Shown here: positions 42,651 to 51,121 of the stretch, in pieces | Numbering within the stretch: position 1 is the stretch's first letter | Layout of the letters: each line of letters starts with the position of its first letter | Source of the DNA: Lachnospiraceae bacterium | GTDB lineage: Bacteria > Bacillota > Clostridia > Lachnospirales > Lachnospiraceae | Direction: 5' to 3' | Length of the DNA stretch: 62,213 nt | Assembly: GCA_022796795.1 (NCBI GenBank) | Contig: JAAWJI010000023.1 | Coordinates: forward strand, 1 to 62,213 | The notes under the pieces: generated by a model | Databases searched by the model: none | The model's input: the letters and a program-made list of their open reading frames with translations, nothing else | Told to the model about the DNA's origin: nothing | Position numbers and translations under genes: made by a program

Positions 42651-42696
42651 AAAACGGATAAAAAATGAAAATGGGGTTTAAATAAAGGAGAAGAAT

Positions 42697-44100
42697 ATGA
42701 AAAACAGAATTATGGCGCTGGTATTGGCAGGCTGCATCATAGCGGCAGGCTTAGTTGGATGCGGAAAAAAAGAGGCGGAAGCGCCTGCGAAACAGGCTGA
42801 CAATACAGAGGAAGCGGCTCAGGAATCCATAGAAGGTGGAAAGGGGACGGAGATATCCGGAAGTCTGGAGGTAGCTGTTTTTTCCAATGGAGATCTGATG
42901 GATCAGTTTTGGGATAAGGTGGTGGCAGAGTTTAACAGTCTTAATCCGGACTGCGAGGTTACTCTCATTGCGAACCCGAAGATTGAGGAATCTATGAGAC
43001 CGCGGTTTGTTTCGGATAATCCTCCGGATGTATATTATATGGGGGGGAATGCCAACATGGATGAGCAGGCTCTGACAGGAGACAGAAAATTCATGAAGCT
43101 GAATGACTTCTATGAGACTGCAGAGGCTCTGGGGTATGGCGGACTCCTGAAGGATCATATGGGCGCGGAGATTTTTAATGAGCAGAACGGGGATATTTAC
43201 GGCATGTCCTTTGCCTATAGCGTATGGGGATATTATTATAATGTAGGAATGGCAGAGGAATACGGCTGGGAGCCTCCTGTAAACTGGGATGATTTTTGTG
43301 AGCTTGCGCCGAAGATTAAGGAGCAGGGGATTTATCCCATTATTCATCAGGGCAAGTATCCGGATTATATGGGATATGGACTGATGCAGGCAGGAATTGC
43401 TGTGGACAATGGGAAAGAGACTCTGGTAAGCATGGGCAATCTGGATGCGGATACCTATCGCTCCGAAGAAGTCCTGAAGGCATGGCAGAAATATGAGACT
43501 ATCCGGGAAAATGATTGGGCTCCCCCAAGCGCGCTTTCTCTGACACACACGGAAGCGCAGATGGAGTGGCTGCAGAACAAGGCTTTTCTTATTCCCTGCG
43601 GTAATTGGCTGGAGGGAGAAATGGCGAACGATATTCCTGAGGGCTTTCAGATGGCATTTCGTCCATCCTTCTGGTTTGACAGTGACAATACCCCAGTTTA
43701 CGTTGGGGCTTCCTGCCGGATTTCTATTGCAGAAAACACCAAAAACCCGGAGGCAGCAAAAGCTTTTCTACAGGTTATCTTTTCAAAAAACATCACGAAG
43801 GCTGTGGCTGAGTACGGAATGGGAATTCCCTGTATGAACGATGAGCTGGAGGGAGTAGAACTTCCGCCCTCTAACGCATCGGTGCTGCAGCAGGTTGCGA
43901 AGGGAGAGGTGAAAATCATCAACGAGGTAGGCGGATCCGGAAATTTCGAGCCTTATGCAGAGCAGAGAACCATAATTAACAATAACATTGCAGCTGTTCT
44001 GGGGGGACAGAAAACAGCTGAGCAGGCTTTAGAGGATGTTGCAAAGGAAGTGGAACGGATTGCAGGCGACGAAAGTATTGTGAAAGTTACGATTCGTTAG
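42697..44100 (+). CDS. Carbohydrate ABC transporter substrate-binding lipoprotein
   Basis: A 467-residue lipoprotein with signal peptide and lipobox LVGC (Cys about residue 22), an acidic linker, then the family-1 solute-binding fold (LEVAVFSNGDLMDQFWDKVVAEFNSLNP; NPPDVYYMGG; YGMSFAYSVWGYYYNVGMAEEYGW; NPEAAKAFLQVIFS). It delivers an oligosaccharide to the two permeases downstream. It follows the LacI gene in the same operon. A terminator hairpin separates it from the permease genes, a common way to make more binding protein than permease. The ATPase is not encoded here and is presumably a shared MsmK-type protein. Confidence 0.9.
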   Translation: MKNRIMALVLAGCIIAAGLVGCGKKEAEAPAKQADNTEEAAQESIEGGKGTEISGSLEVAVFSNGDLMDQFWDKVVAEFNSLNPDCEVTLIANPKIEESMRPRFVSDNPPDVYYMGGNANMDEQALTGDRKFMKLNDFYETAEALGYGGLLKDHMGAEIFNEQNGDIYGMSFAYSVWGYYYNVGMAEEYGWEPPVNWDDFCELAPKIKEQGIYPIIHQGKYPDYMGYGLMQAGIAVDNGKETLVSMGNLDADTYRSEEVLKAWQKYETIRENDWAPPSALSLTHTEAQMEWLQNKAFLIPCGNWLEGEMANDIPEGFQMAFRPSFWFDSDNTPVYVGASCRISIAENTKNPEAAKAFLQVIFSKNITKAVAEYGMGIPCMNDELEGVELPPSNASVLQQVAKGEVKIINEVGGSGNFEPYAEQRTIINNNIAAVLGGQKTAEQALEDVAKEVERIAGDESIVKVTIR

Positions 44101-44111
44101 CAGGCAAAGGC

Positions 44112-44161
44112 GATACAGGGGGTTCTCTTCTGTCAGGAGGAGACTGCCCTGTATCTTTTTT
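44112..44161 (+). terminator. Intra-operon hairpin between binding protein and permeases
   Basis: GATACAGGG (44112-44120) pairs with CCCTGTATC (44147-44155), with more pairing inside, followed by six T residues. It should reduce expression of the permeases relative to the binding protein. Confidence 0.75.
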
Positions 44162-44176
44162 GGAGAGGTGGTTTTA

Positions 44177-45073
44177 TTGAGAAAAAAATGGTTTTGTGCA
44201 CGGAATGGTTTCCTGTTTTGCTTTACAGTTCCGACTCTGGCGTTGTTTTCCGTGATTGTCCTGATTCCAATTTTGCAGGGGCTTTATTACAGCTTTTTTT
44301 CCTGGAACGGCCTGAGTTCAGAAAAGACATTTGTGGCATTGGAAAATTATAAACGTCTCTTGGCGGACCCGGTGATTCTGACCGCCCTTGGCAATGATCT
44401 GAAGACTGCGGTGATCCGTCTCCTATTTACGCTGCTGCTGTCCCTGGGGCTGGCCCTGATTCTCACCAGAATCCACGTACCAGGAAACCGGTTTTTTCGA
44501 AGCCTGCTCTTTTTTCCCACCATGCTCTCGGCTGTGGTGGTATGTACAGTCTGGATGATGCTGTATAATCCGAGCTTTGGCATATTAAATCTGCTGCTGG
44601 ATGTAATAGGAGTTCCGATTCCAGATGCCGGCTGGCTGGGGGATTTCCGGACCGCTCTTTACAGCACGATTCCTCCGGCTGTGTGGTGCTCTGTGGGATT
44701 TTATATGATTATTTTTATCTCGGCTATTGATTCTATTCCGGAAACTCTGTTTGAGTCGGCGAAAATGGATGGAGTGAGCTTGTGGGTAGAGACAAAGGAT
44801 ATCATACTCCCTCTTGTGCGGCCCCAGATTAATTTTTGCGCCATCTATGTGGTGATATCCTCCATGAATGGCTCCTATCTCTTTGTAAAATTATTGACCA
44901 ATGGGGGGCCAAACAGCGCATCGGAGGTTTTGGGAACTTATATGACCACAAATGCGTTTAACTACCATCAATTTGGATATGCCACAGCGATTGGCACCTT
45001 GATTTTAGCAGTAACGCTGTTGATTTCCGGTCTTTTGAATAAGATCTTTCGTTCGGAAGCCTATGAGTTTTGA
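44177..45073 (+). CDS. Carbohydrate ABC transporter permease, MalF/UgpA type
   Basis: A 298-residue permease with about six helices. The conserved loop EAA-like region reads ESAKMDGVSLWVETKDIILPLVRPQI. The N-terminal FCFTVPTLALFSVIVLIPILQGLYYSFFSWNG is typical. I chose TTG 44177, eight bases after GGAGAGG, which gives MRKKW at the start; GTG 44168 overlaps the ribosome site. It forms a heterodimer with the next permease, whose ATG lies 15 bp after the stop. Confidence 0.9.
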   Translation: MRKKWFCARNGFLFCFTVPTLALFSVIVLIPILQGLYYSFFSWNGLSSEKTFVALENYKRLLADPVILTALGNDLKTAVIRLLFTLLLSLGLALILTRIHVPGNRFFRSLLFFPTMLSAVVVCTVWMMLYNPSFGILNLLLDVIGVPIPDAGWLGDFRTALYSTIPPAVWCSVGFYMIIFISAIDSIPETLFESAKMDGVSLWVETKDIILPLVRPQINFCAIYVVISSMNGSYLFVKLLTNGGPNSASEVLGTYMTTNAFNYHQFGYATAIGTLILAVTLLISGLLNKIFRSEAYEF

Positions 45074-45087
45074 GAGGGAGTGAGAAT

Positions 45088-45945
45088 ATGGGTGGCAAAC
45101 GAGGTAGAAACAGAAGGAAAATGAATGGAATCTCTGTCCTGGGGACGCTTCTTTTGTGTCTGGCAGCCGCTGCTGTGGTCATGCCCCTGGTCTGGGTTTT
45201 GCTGACTTCACTGAAAAGTAATCAGGATTTTTATACAAATGTCTGGGGACTTCCAAAAGAATGGATGTGGGAAAATTATGGGAGAGCCTGGGAAAAAGGC
45301 AGCATGGGCAGCGGGCTTTGGAATAGCTTGCTTGTGACCTGCGGGTCGCTGCTGCTGGGACTGACCTGTTCCTCCACAACCGCCTATGTGCTTTCCCGTT
45401 ATCGGTTTCTTGGGAGGGGACTGCTTCGGAAAATTTATCTGGCAGCGATTATGGTTCCCAGTATTATTTCTCTGATTCCTCAGTATTTCATGTTGATTCA
45501 CCTGAAGCTGCTGGACTCTCTGCCGGGACTGATCCTTGTGTACGGACTTTCTTCCGTTCCCTTTGCCTCCTTTGTGCTTTATGGATTTTTTGAGACCCTT
45601 CCTCATGAGCTGGAGGAAGCGGCGCGCATGGATGGCGCAGGATATTTCCGGACCTTCTGGCAGATTATGTTTCCCTTGGCTCGTTCTGGGCTGGTAACGG
45701 TGATGATTATCAACTTTATTGATTATTGGAATGAATATTACAAGGCGCTGACCTATCTCTCTACGCCGGAAAAGCTGACGATTCCGGTAGGGCTTGTAAT
45801 TTTTACCCAGCAATCTCAGTATCGGGTAGACTGGGGAGCGCTTATGGCGAGCAATGTGATTATGATTATTCCTGCGGCAGTGATTTACTGTATTTTTCAG
45901 AATACCATTCAAAAGGGATTGACTACAGGCGCTGTAAAGGGATAG
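45088..45945 (+). CDS. Carbohydrate ABC transporter permease, MalG/UgpE type
   Basis: A 285-residue permease with six helices. The EAA loop is EEAARMDGAGYFRTFWQIMFPLARSG, and the N-terminal VMPLVWVLLTSLKSNQDFYTNVWGLPKEWMWENY is family-typical. ATG 45088 has AGAGGGAG before it; the frame also allows TTG 45070, which overlaps the previous stop. Pairs with the upstream permease. The GH109-like gene follows 52 bp later. Confidence 0.92.
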   Translation: MGGKRGRNRRKMNGISVLGTLLLCLAAAAVVMPLVWVLLTSLKSNQDFYTNVWGLPKEWMWENYGRAWEKGSMGSGLWNSLLVTCGSLLLGLTCSSTTAYVLSRYRFLGRGLLRKIYLAAIMVPSIISLIPQYFMLIHLKLLDSLPGLILVYGLSSVPFASFVLYGFFETLPHELEEAARMDGAGYFRTFWQIMFPLARSGLVTVMIINFIDYWNEYYKALTYLSTPEKLTIPVGLVIFTQQSQYRVDWGALMASNVIMIIPAAVIYCIFQNTIQKGLTTGAVKG

Positions 45946-45997
45946 CTGTGCACAGAGAAAATATATGGGTTTGGGAAACGCGGAAAGAGGATAGAAA

Positions 45998-47191
45998 ATG
46001 GATGCAATAAAAATAGGATTAATTGGATTGGGATGCCGGGGCCAGCTGCTTTTAAAGGATGTGGTTTTGGCACAGGGGAGATCTGTCACAGCTGTGTGCG
46101 ACGCTTACCAGGATCGGGCTGATTTGGGAGCTAAGCTTACGGAAGAGGCAGGGCAGGCCAGGCCCAGGATTTATCTGGATTATAGAGAATTATTAGAGGA
46201 TAGGAATGTAAATACAGTGGTTATCGCATCTGCATGGGAGAGCCATACGGAGGTTGCTGTGGCCGCCATGCGGACAGGAAAAGCTGTGGCTTTGGAGGTA
46301 GGAGGCGCTTATACTTTGGAGCAATGCTTTTCTCTGGTGCGGGCCTATGAAGAAACAGGAACTCCCTTTATGTTTATGGAAAACTGCTGCTTTGGACGGC
46401 GGGAGATGATGGTGCGTTACATGGCGGAGCAGGGAATTTTTGGAGAAATTGTCCATTGCAGCGGCGGCTATCACCATGATCTGCGGGAGGAAATTTCATA
46501 TGGAAAAGAAAACCGGCACTATCGCCTGAGAAATTACCTGACGCGGAATTGTGAGAATTATCCCACCCATGAGTTGGGTCCCATCGCAAAGATTTTGGGA
46601 ATTAATCATGGAAATCGCATGCTTACCCTTTCTTCTACAGCCTCAAAGGCGGCGGGACTCCAGGACTATCTTCAGCGCTTTAAGCCAGAGGATCAGGAGC
46701 TGAGAGAGAGAAGGTTTGCCCAGGGGGATATTGTGACAACGGTTATTACCTGCGCCAAAGGGGAGACCATTACCATTACCCTGGATACCACCCTTCCCCG
46801 ATATTACAGTCGGGGGTTTACCGTGAGAGGCACCAGAGGAATGTATGAGGAGGCGACGGATTCCATCTTTTTGGATAGGGAGGAAGACAGAGCCCACGAT
46901 AATGACTGGAGAAAGAGCTGTGTGGATAATGCGCAGGCCTATGAAGAGGCGTATGAACATCCGCTGTGGAGACAGTATCTGATAGAAGGCGTGCGGGGAG
47001 GCCATGAGGGTATGGACTGGCTGGAGTTTCAGATTTTTTTTGAGGCTCTGGAAAAGGGAACAGACATGCCCATTGATGTCTATGATGCTGCCAGCTGGAT
47101 GGCTGTCACTGCGCTTTCTGAGCAGTCGATTCAGAAAGGGGGAGCCGTAGTAGAGGTACCGGATTTTACGGGAGGAAGATGGGAAAGATAA
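45998..47191 (+). CDS. Gfo/Idh/MocA-family protein, GH109-like
   Basis: A 397-residue protein with a Rossmann fold of the Gfo/Idh/MocA type (IKIGLIGLGCRGQLLLKDV). The middle has FMENCCFGRREMMV and the stretch NYPTHELGPIAKILGINHGNRM, which resembles the YPTHGLGPV block of GH109 enzymes. GH109 proteins use bound NAD+ to cut alpha-N-acetylgalactosaminides (including blood group A structures). It could instead be a simple sugar dehydrogenase. Its place at the end of an operon with a GH36-like enzyme and an oligosaccharide importer favours a role in cutting or oxidising the imported glycan. No signal peptide, so cytoplasmic. Confidence 0.8.
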   Translation: MDAIKIGLIGLGCRGQLLLKDVVLAQGRSVTAVCDAYQDRADLGAKLTEEAGQARPRIYLDYRELLEDRNVNTVVIASAWESHTEVAVAAMRTGKAVALEVGGAYTLEQCFSLVRAYEETGTPFMFMENCCFGRREMMVRYMAEQGIFGEIVHCSGGYHHDLREEISYGKENRHYRLRNYLTRNCENYPTHELGPIAKILGINHGNRMLTLSSTASKAAGLQDYLQRFKPEDQELRERRFAQGDIVTTVITCAKGETITITLDTTLPRYYSRGFTVRGTRGMYEEATDSIFLDREEDRAHDNDWRKSCVDNAQAYEEAYEHPLWRQYLIEGVRGGHEGMDWLEFQIFFEALEKGTDMPIDVYDAASWMAVTALSEQSIQKGGAVVEVPDFTGGRWER

Positions 47192-47240
47192 CGGGGGTAC
47201 CCCTGAACGTTAAAATTTTGCATACATTTTTCATTTTTTC

Positions 47241-47270
47241 TCGAAATGGTCAGATGTTTTGTGTTATACT
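47241..47270 (+). promoter_or_regulatory. Possible promoter of the YitT-family gene
   Basis: TATACT at 47265-47270 with TCGAAA 18 bp upstream. The leader would be about 210 nt and holds the 36-bp tandem repeat. Weak -35, so tentative. Confidence 0.4.
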
Positions 47271-47313
47271 GGTACCGTCACTTGACAATGTAGATAAATC
47301 TTTGTCAGGTGGC

Positions 47314-47385
47314 GGTATTTATCTTAAGGGAGTACTGCTGTTAGAATGAGGTATTTATCCTGAGGGAATATTGTTGTTAGAAGGC
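47314..47385 (+). repeat. 36-bp tandem repeat in the leader of the YitT-family gene
   Basis: Two imperfect 36-bp copies begin at 47314 and 47350 with GGTATTTATC and end with TTAGAA plus three bases; a shorter third echo (GATATTGCTGTT) follows. The copies differ at seven or eight positions. The region from the end of the GH109-like gene (47191) to the YitT start (47485) otherwise shows only a weak promoter and a short GGGGTACCCC palindrome. Confidence 0.7.
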
Positions 47386-47484
47386 GATATTGCTGTTCGA
47401 TTAAGTCATGTAGGAGTCGTTGTTTTGATCGGAAGGCAACAGGTGAAGCATATTCCACAGAACGTTGACCAGGAGGTATTAGAT

Positions 47485-48492
47485 TTGGGCAAAATGAAAC
47501 AATCTATTACACAGACTATGAGGAAATTTGTACCAGGTAATTTTTTCTTTTTATTTTTAGCGGGAATTGTTAACGCTATTGGCGTTACCATTTTTATTGC
47601 GCCGGTTCAGCTTTATGACAGCGGAATATCCGGGACTTCCATATTGCTGTCCCAGGTTACGCCAGAGTATTTTTCTCTATCATTTTTTCTGATGATTCTC
47701 AATGTTCCTCTGCTGCTTTATGGATTAAAGAGGCAGGGAGCTGTATTTTCAGTCTATGCCATTTTTGCCGTATGCGTCTATGCGTTGGCCGCCTGGGTGA
47801 TTACAGATATTCTGTCGGTGGATGTGAGCATTGCCTCTCCCCTGGCTGGCACAGATCTGTTTCTCTGTGCTCTTTTTGGCGGGTTGATCTCCGGAATCGG
47901 CAGCGGTATGGCCATTCGTTTTGGAGGAGCCATGGACGGCATTGAGGTGATCGCCGTGGTGTTTGCCAGGAGAATGGGGATTTCTGTTGGCACCTTTGTG
48001 TTGATTTACAATGTGTTGCTCTACATTATTTGCGGTATTGTAATCGGCAGCTGGATTCTCCCCCTTTACTCCATTGTTACATACTGGGCCGGATCCAAGA
48101 CGGTGGACTTTATTGTGGACGGGCTGGACAGCGCAAAATCGGCCATGATTATCACCACAAAGCCTCAGGAGGTGGGAAAGGCCATTTCGGAGGAATTTGG
48201 GACAGGGATCACAGTGATCGACGCCCGGGGGTATTACTCCAATGAGGCAAAGACTCTTCTCTATGTGGTGGTGAATCAATTTCAGATTGTGAAAATCAAG
48301 AATCTGGTCAAGAGCATTGATCCCAATGCCTATATTACCATAACTCTTGTGGCGGATCTGCTTCATGGGAGCAAAACCAGTGGGACAGAGGAGCAGGATC
48401 CGGACACCAGGGCGAGGATCCTGGGAGAGCCGGAACAAAACGCGAAGACACAGGCGGAAGAGAAGCAGGAAGATGGGGAGGTATCCACGTGA
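47485..48492 (+). CDS. YitT-family membrane protein (DUF161/DUF2179)
   Basis: A 335-residue protein with five or six membrane helices (FFFLFLAGIVNAIGVTIFIAPVQL onward) followed by a cytoplasmic DUF2179 domain (DGLDSAKSAMIITTKPQEVGKAISEEFGTGITVIDARGYYS; YVVVNQFQIVKIKNLVKSIDPNAYITI) and an acidic tail. YitT proteins are widespread in Firmicutes; transport is suspected but not proven. I chose TTG 47485, eight bases after AGGAGG, giving MGKMKQS; the ATG at 47494 is too far from that site. Confidence 0.85.
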   Translation: MGKMKQSITQTMRKFVPGNFFFLFLAGIVNAIGVTIFIAPVQLYDSGISGTSILLSQVTPEYFSLSFFLMILNVPLLLYGLKRQGAVFSVYAIFAVCVYALAAWVITDILSVDVSIASPLAGTDLFLCALFGGLISGIGSGMAIRFGGAMDGIEVIAVVFARRMGISVGTFVLIYNVLLYIICGIVIGSWILPLYSIVTYWAGSKTVDFIVDGLDSAKSAMIITTKPQEVGKAISEEFGTGITVIDARGYYSNEAKTLLYVVVNQFQIVKIKNLVKSIDPNAYITITLVADLLHGSKTSGTEEQDPDTRARILGEPEQNAKTQAEEKQEDGEVST

Positions 48493-48611
48493 CGGAAATG
48501 AGAAAAGGCGGAAAATAGGCGATAAGTAGTGGAAAAATGCTATATAGAGGGTTCTTGAAGCTACAGGAAATTTGTGGTAGGCTATAAATATGTCAGACGG
48601 GAGACAACTAT

Positions 48612-49346
48612 ATGTATCAGATAGAGAAAATGAATAAAAAGCTTCTGGCTGCCCAGGTAGAAGAGGAGCTGATGAATTATATTCTCCATGAACCGGTGGA
48701 GATTGGAGAGAAGATTCCCAATGAATATGAGCTGGCAGAACGGTTTGGCGTAGGCAGGAGTACCATTCGGGAGACGATTAAAAGTCTGGTGACAAAAGGG
48801 ATTTTGGAGGTGCGCAGGGGGTCTGGAACCTATGTAATCAGTAAAAATACCTTTGAGGAGGATCCCCTGGGTCTGGCAAAATTTAAGGACAAGTATAAGC
48901 TGGCCCTGGAGCTTTTAGAGGTTCGGCTCATGCTGGAGCCAGAGATTGCGGCATTGGCCAGCAACTATGCCACAAAGGAGGAAAAAGAGGAGCTTTTTCG
49001 TCTTTGCCAGGAGACGGAGCAGATTTATCGGTCGGGAAAAAATCATACCTCTAAAGATATTGAGTTTCACACCTGTATTGCTAAGTGCAGCAGAAACCGG
49101 GTGGTGGAGCTTTTGCAGCCTATTATTCAGACCGCTATTGCCACCTTTGTGAATCTGACAAACCGGCAGCTTCTGGATGAAACGATAGAGACGCACCAGG
49201 CGGTGACCCGGGCGATCCTGGAGGGGGATCCGGTAGGGGCCCGATGCGCCATGATTATGCATCTGACCTACAACCGGCAGATGCTGATGGAAATGCTGGA
49301 GGAAAAAGAAAGGAGAGGGACAGCAAATCCAGTTGCATCTGATTGA
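48612..49346 (+). CDS. GntR/FadR-family transcriptional regulator
   Basis: A 244-residue regulator with the GntR winged helix (IPNEYELAERFGVGRSTIRETIKSLVTKGILEVRRGSGTYV) and a C-terminal all-helical FCD domain (LALELLEVRLMLEPEIAALAS; DIEFHTCIAKCSRNRVV), which usually binds a metal and a carboxylate ligand. In this setting the ligand is probably an aldonate or 2-keto-3-deoxy-aldonate. It stands directly before the GntP permease gene. Repeated boxes in the intergenic region (49350-49629) are likely its sites. A related ATGTCAGACGG lies just after a TATAAA at 48583-48588 upstream of its own start, hinting at autoregulation. Confidence 0.9.
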   Translation: MYQIEKMNKKLLAAQVEEELMNYILHEPVEIGEKIPNEYELAERFGVGRSTIRETIKSLVTKGILEVRRGSGTYVISKNTFEEDPLGLAKFKDKYKLALELLEVRLMLEPEIAALASNYATKEEKEELFRLCQETEQIYRSGKNHTSKDIEFHTCIAKCSRNRVVELLQPIIQTAIATFVNLTNRQLLDETIETHQAVTRAILEGDPVGARCAMIMHLTYNRQMLMEMLEEKERRGTANPVASD

Positions 49347-49349
49347 CAG

Positions 49350-49629
49350 ACGTCAGATGTCGAACGGGATACAAAAGAAAAGAGAGGAAAATAATAGGCA
49401 TAGAGGCTATGTTTTAGCACTGGTCATCAGATGTCATTGAAAAAACAAAGGAGGAGAAAACAGGAGTAAGGAAAAAATCGTGAATACTTACAAAAATAAA
49501 GGGGAAATCTGCTATTGTTTTGCTGTTTTTTGTTCAACATGGAGAAAAGACATAAAATACATCAGATGTATTGACGGGAAAGGAGGGAAAATATATAATT
49601 TGTTTTAGATAACATATGACGTCAGATGT
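49350..49629 (+). promoter_or_regulatory. Four repeated regulator boxes between gntR-type and gntP genes
   Basis: The 11-mer RCRTCAGATGT (palindromic form ACATCAGATGT) occurs at 49350 (ACGTCAGATGT), 49424 (TCATCAGATGT), 49559 (ACATCAGATGT) and 49619 (ACGTCAGATGT). The last two are exactly 60 bp apart and flank the gntP promoter: the one at 49559 ends one base before the -35 box. They are the likely operators of the adjacent GntR-type regulator. The stretch has no gene. Confidence 0.75.
49571..49599 (+). promoter_or_regulatory. Promoter of the aldonate operon
   Basis: TTGACG at 49571-49576 and TATAAT at 49594-49599, 17-bp spacer, flanked by two regulator boxes. Confidence 0.85.
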
Positions 49630-49684
49630 TAATGAGAAGCAACGAAACACTACACAAATAGTGAAACAAGAAGGAGGATCTGTT

Positions 49685-51040
49685 ATGGACGCTGCTGTAA
49701 CTCTCAACCCAACCAGACTTGTCCTAGCGGCAATAATAGGACTGGCGCTGCTATTACTGTTAATTATCAAGTTTAAGATTCATGCTATGCTTTCCATCCT
49801 CATTGGAGCGGTGGTAATCGGATTAATTGCGGGGATGCCTTTCTCGGACATTGTTACGGCGGTGGATGACGGAATTGGAAACACCTTAAAGGGAATCGCT
49901 TTGTTGGTAGGTCTTGGTTCCATGTTTGGCGCTATTCTGGAAGCTTCCGGAGGAGCCCAGACTCTGGCAGTGACCATGGTGAATAAATTCGGAGACCAGA
50001 AGGCGGCCTGGGCTCTGGGAATTACTGGTTTAGTGATTGCCATGCCGGTATTTTTCGACGCCGGACTGATTATCCTGATTCCCCTGGCCTTTTCTCTGGC
50101 AAAAAGAACAAAACGTTCTTCTTTGTTTTATGTGATTCCCCTGCTGGCAGGACTGGCTGTGGGCCACGCCTTTATTCCCCCTACGCCTGGTCCGGTGTTG
50201 GTGGCTACCATGCTGGGAGTGGATCTTGGATGGGTGATTCTGGTGGGTATTTTCTGCGGAATCTTTGCCATGATCGTGGCTGGGCCTGTTTGGGGTTCTA
50301 TCTGCGGAAAGAAGTACGATGTGGCTATTCCGGATCACGTGGCCAATCAGGAGGATTTTGATGAATCCAAGCTTCCGGGCTTCGGCACGGTAGTGGGAAT
50401 TATCCTGATTCCCCTGATACTTATTGTTCTGAAATCACTGGCCAGCGTGATTCCCGCCCTGTCTGGGGCGGAACCGGTTCTGACCTTCCTGGGCCAGCCT
50501 TTTATGGCTCTTTTAATCGCAACGCTGGTGGCTATGTTCCTGTTAGGAACTCGTCACGGATATACCCTGCCGGAGCTGGAAAACATTATGACAAAATCTC
50601 TGGAGCCTACCGGACTGATTCTTCTGGTAACCGCCTGCGGCGGCGTGCTCCGCTACATGCTTCAGTATTCGGGACTGGGAGAGGTGATCGGAGAAGCAGT
50701 GGCATCCGCAAATCTGCCTCTGGTGCTGGTAGCGTTTTTGGTAGCGGCCCTGGTTCGGATCTGCGTGGGCTCCGCCACGGTGGCCATGACTATGGCGGCG
50801 GGGATTATTGCGGCTATGCCGGGCATTGCTGAGCTTTCTCCTATGTATCTGGCCTGCGTAACCGCAGCTGTGGCCGGAGGTTCTACGGTATGCTCCCACT
50901 TCAATGACTCTGGCTTTTGGCTGGTGAAATCTTTGGTGGGATTGGATGAGAAGACTACCTTGAAGACCTGGACCATTATGGAAACCTTAGTGGGAGGAAC
51001 GGGATTTTTGGTAGCGCTGATTATCTCATTCTTTGTATAA
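49685..51040 (+). CDS. GntP-family gluconate/aldonate permease
   Basis: A 451-residue, about twelve-helix permease of the GntP family, which imports gluconate or related sugar acids with H+. It shows GNTLKGIALLVGLGSMFGAILEASGGAQ, VFFDAGLIILIPLAFSLAK, HAFIPPTPGPV, and GGSTVCSHFNDSGFWLVKSLVGL, all family blocks. ATG 49685 follows AAGGAGG; the in-frame ATG at 49616 lies on a regulator box. The dehydratase follows 81 bp later. Context (dehydratase, kinase, aldolase) favours gluconate or a close epimer. Confidence 0.93.
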   Translation: MDAAVTLNPTRLVLAAIIGLALLLLLIIKFKIHAMLSILIGAVVIGLIAGMPFSDIVTAVDDGIGNTLKGIALLVGLGSMFGAILEASGGAQTLAVTMVNKFGDQKAAWALGITGLVIAMPVFFDAGLIILIPLAFSLAKRTKRSSLFYVIPLLAGLAVGHAFIPPTPGPVLVATMLGVDLGWVILVGIFCGIFAMIVAGPVWGSICGKKYDVAIPDHVANQEDFDESKLPGFGTVVGIILIPLILIVLKSLASVIPALSGAEPVLTFLGQPFMALLIATLVAMFLLGTRHGYTLPELENIMTKSLEPTGLILLVTACGGVLRYMLQYSGLGEVIGEAVASANLPLVLVAFLVAALVRICVGSATVAMTMAAGIIAAMPGIAELSPMYLACVTAAVAGGSTVCSHFNDSGFWLVKSLVGLDEKTTLKTWTIMETLVGGTGFLVALIISFFV

Positions 51041-51121
51041 GAGGTAGGGACGCAGGTGAAGGGCAGCCTGGAGGATTTGAGGAAATAATCAGGTATAAAG
51101 CCATGAATGGAGGAGTATGTG

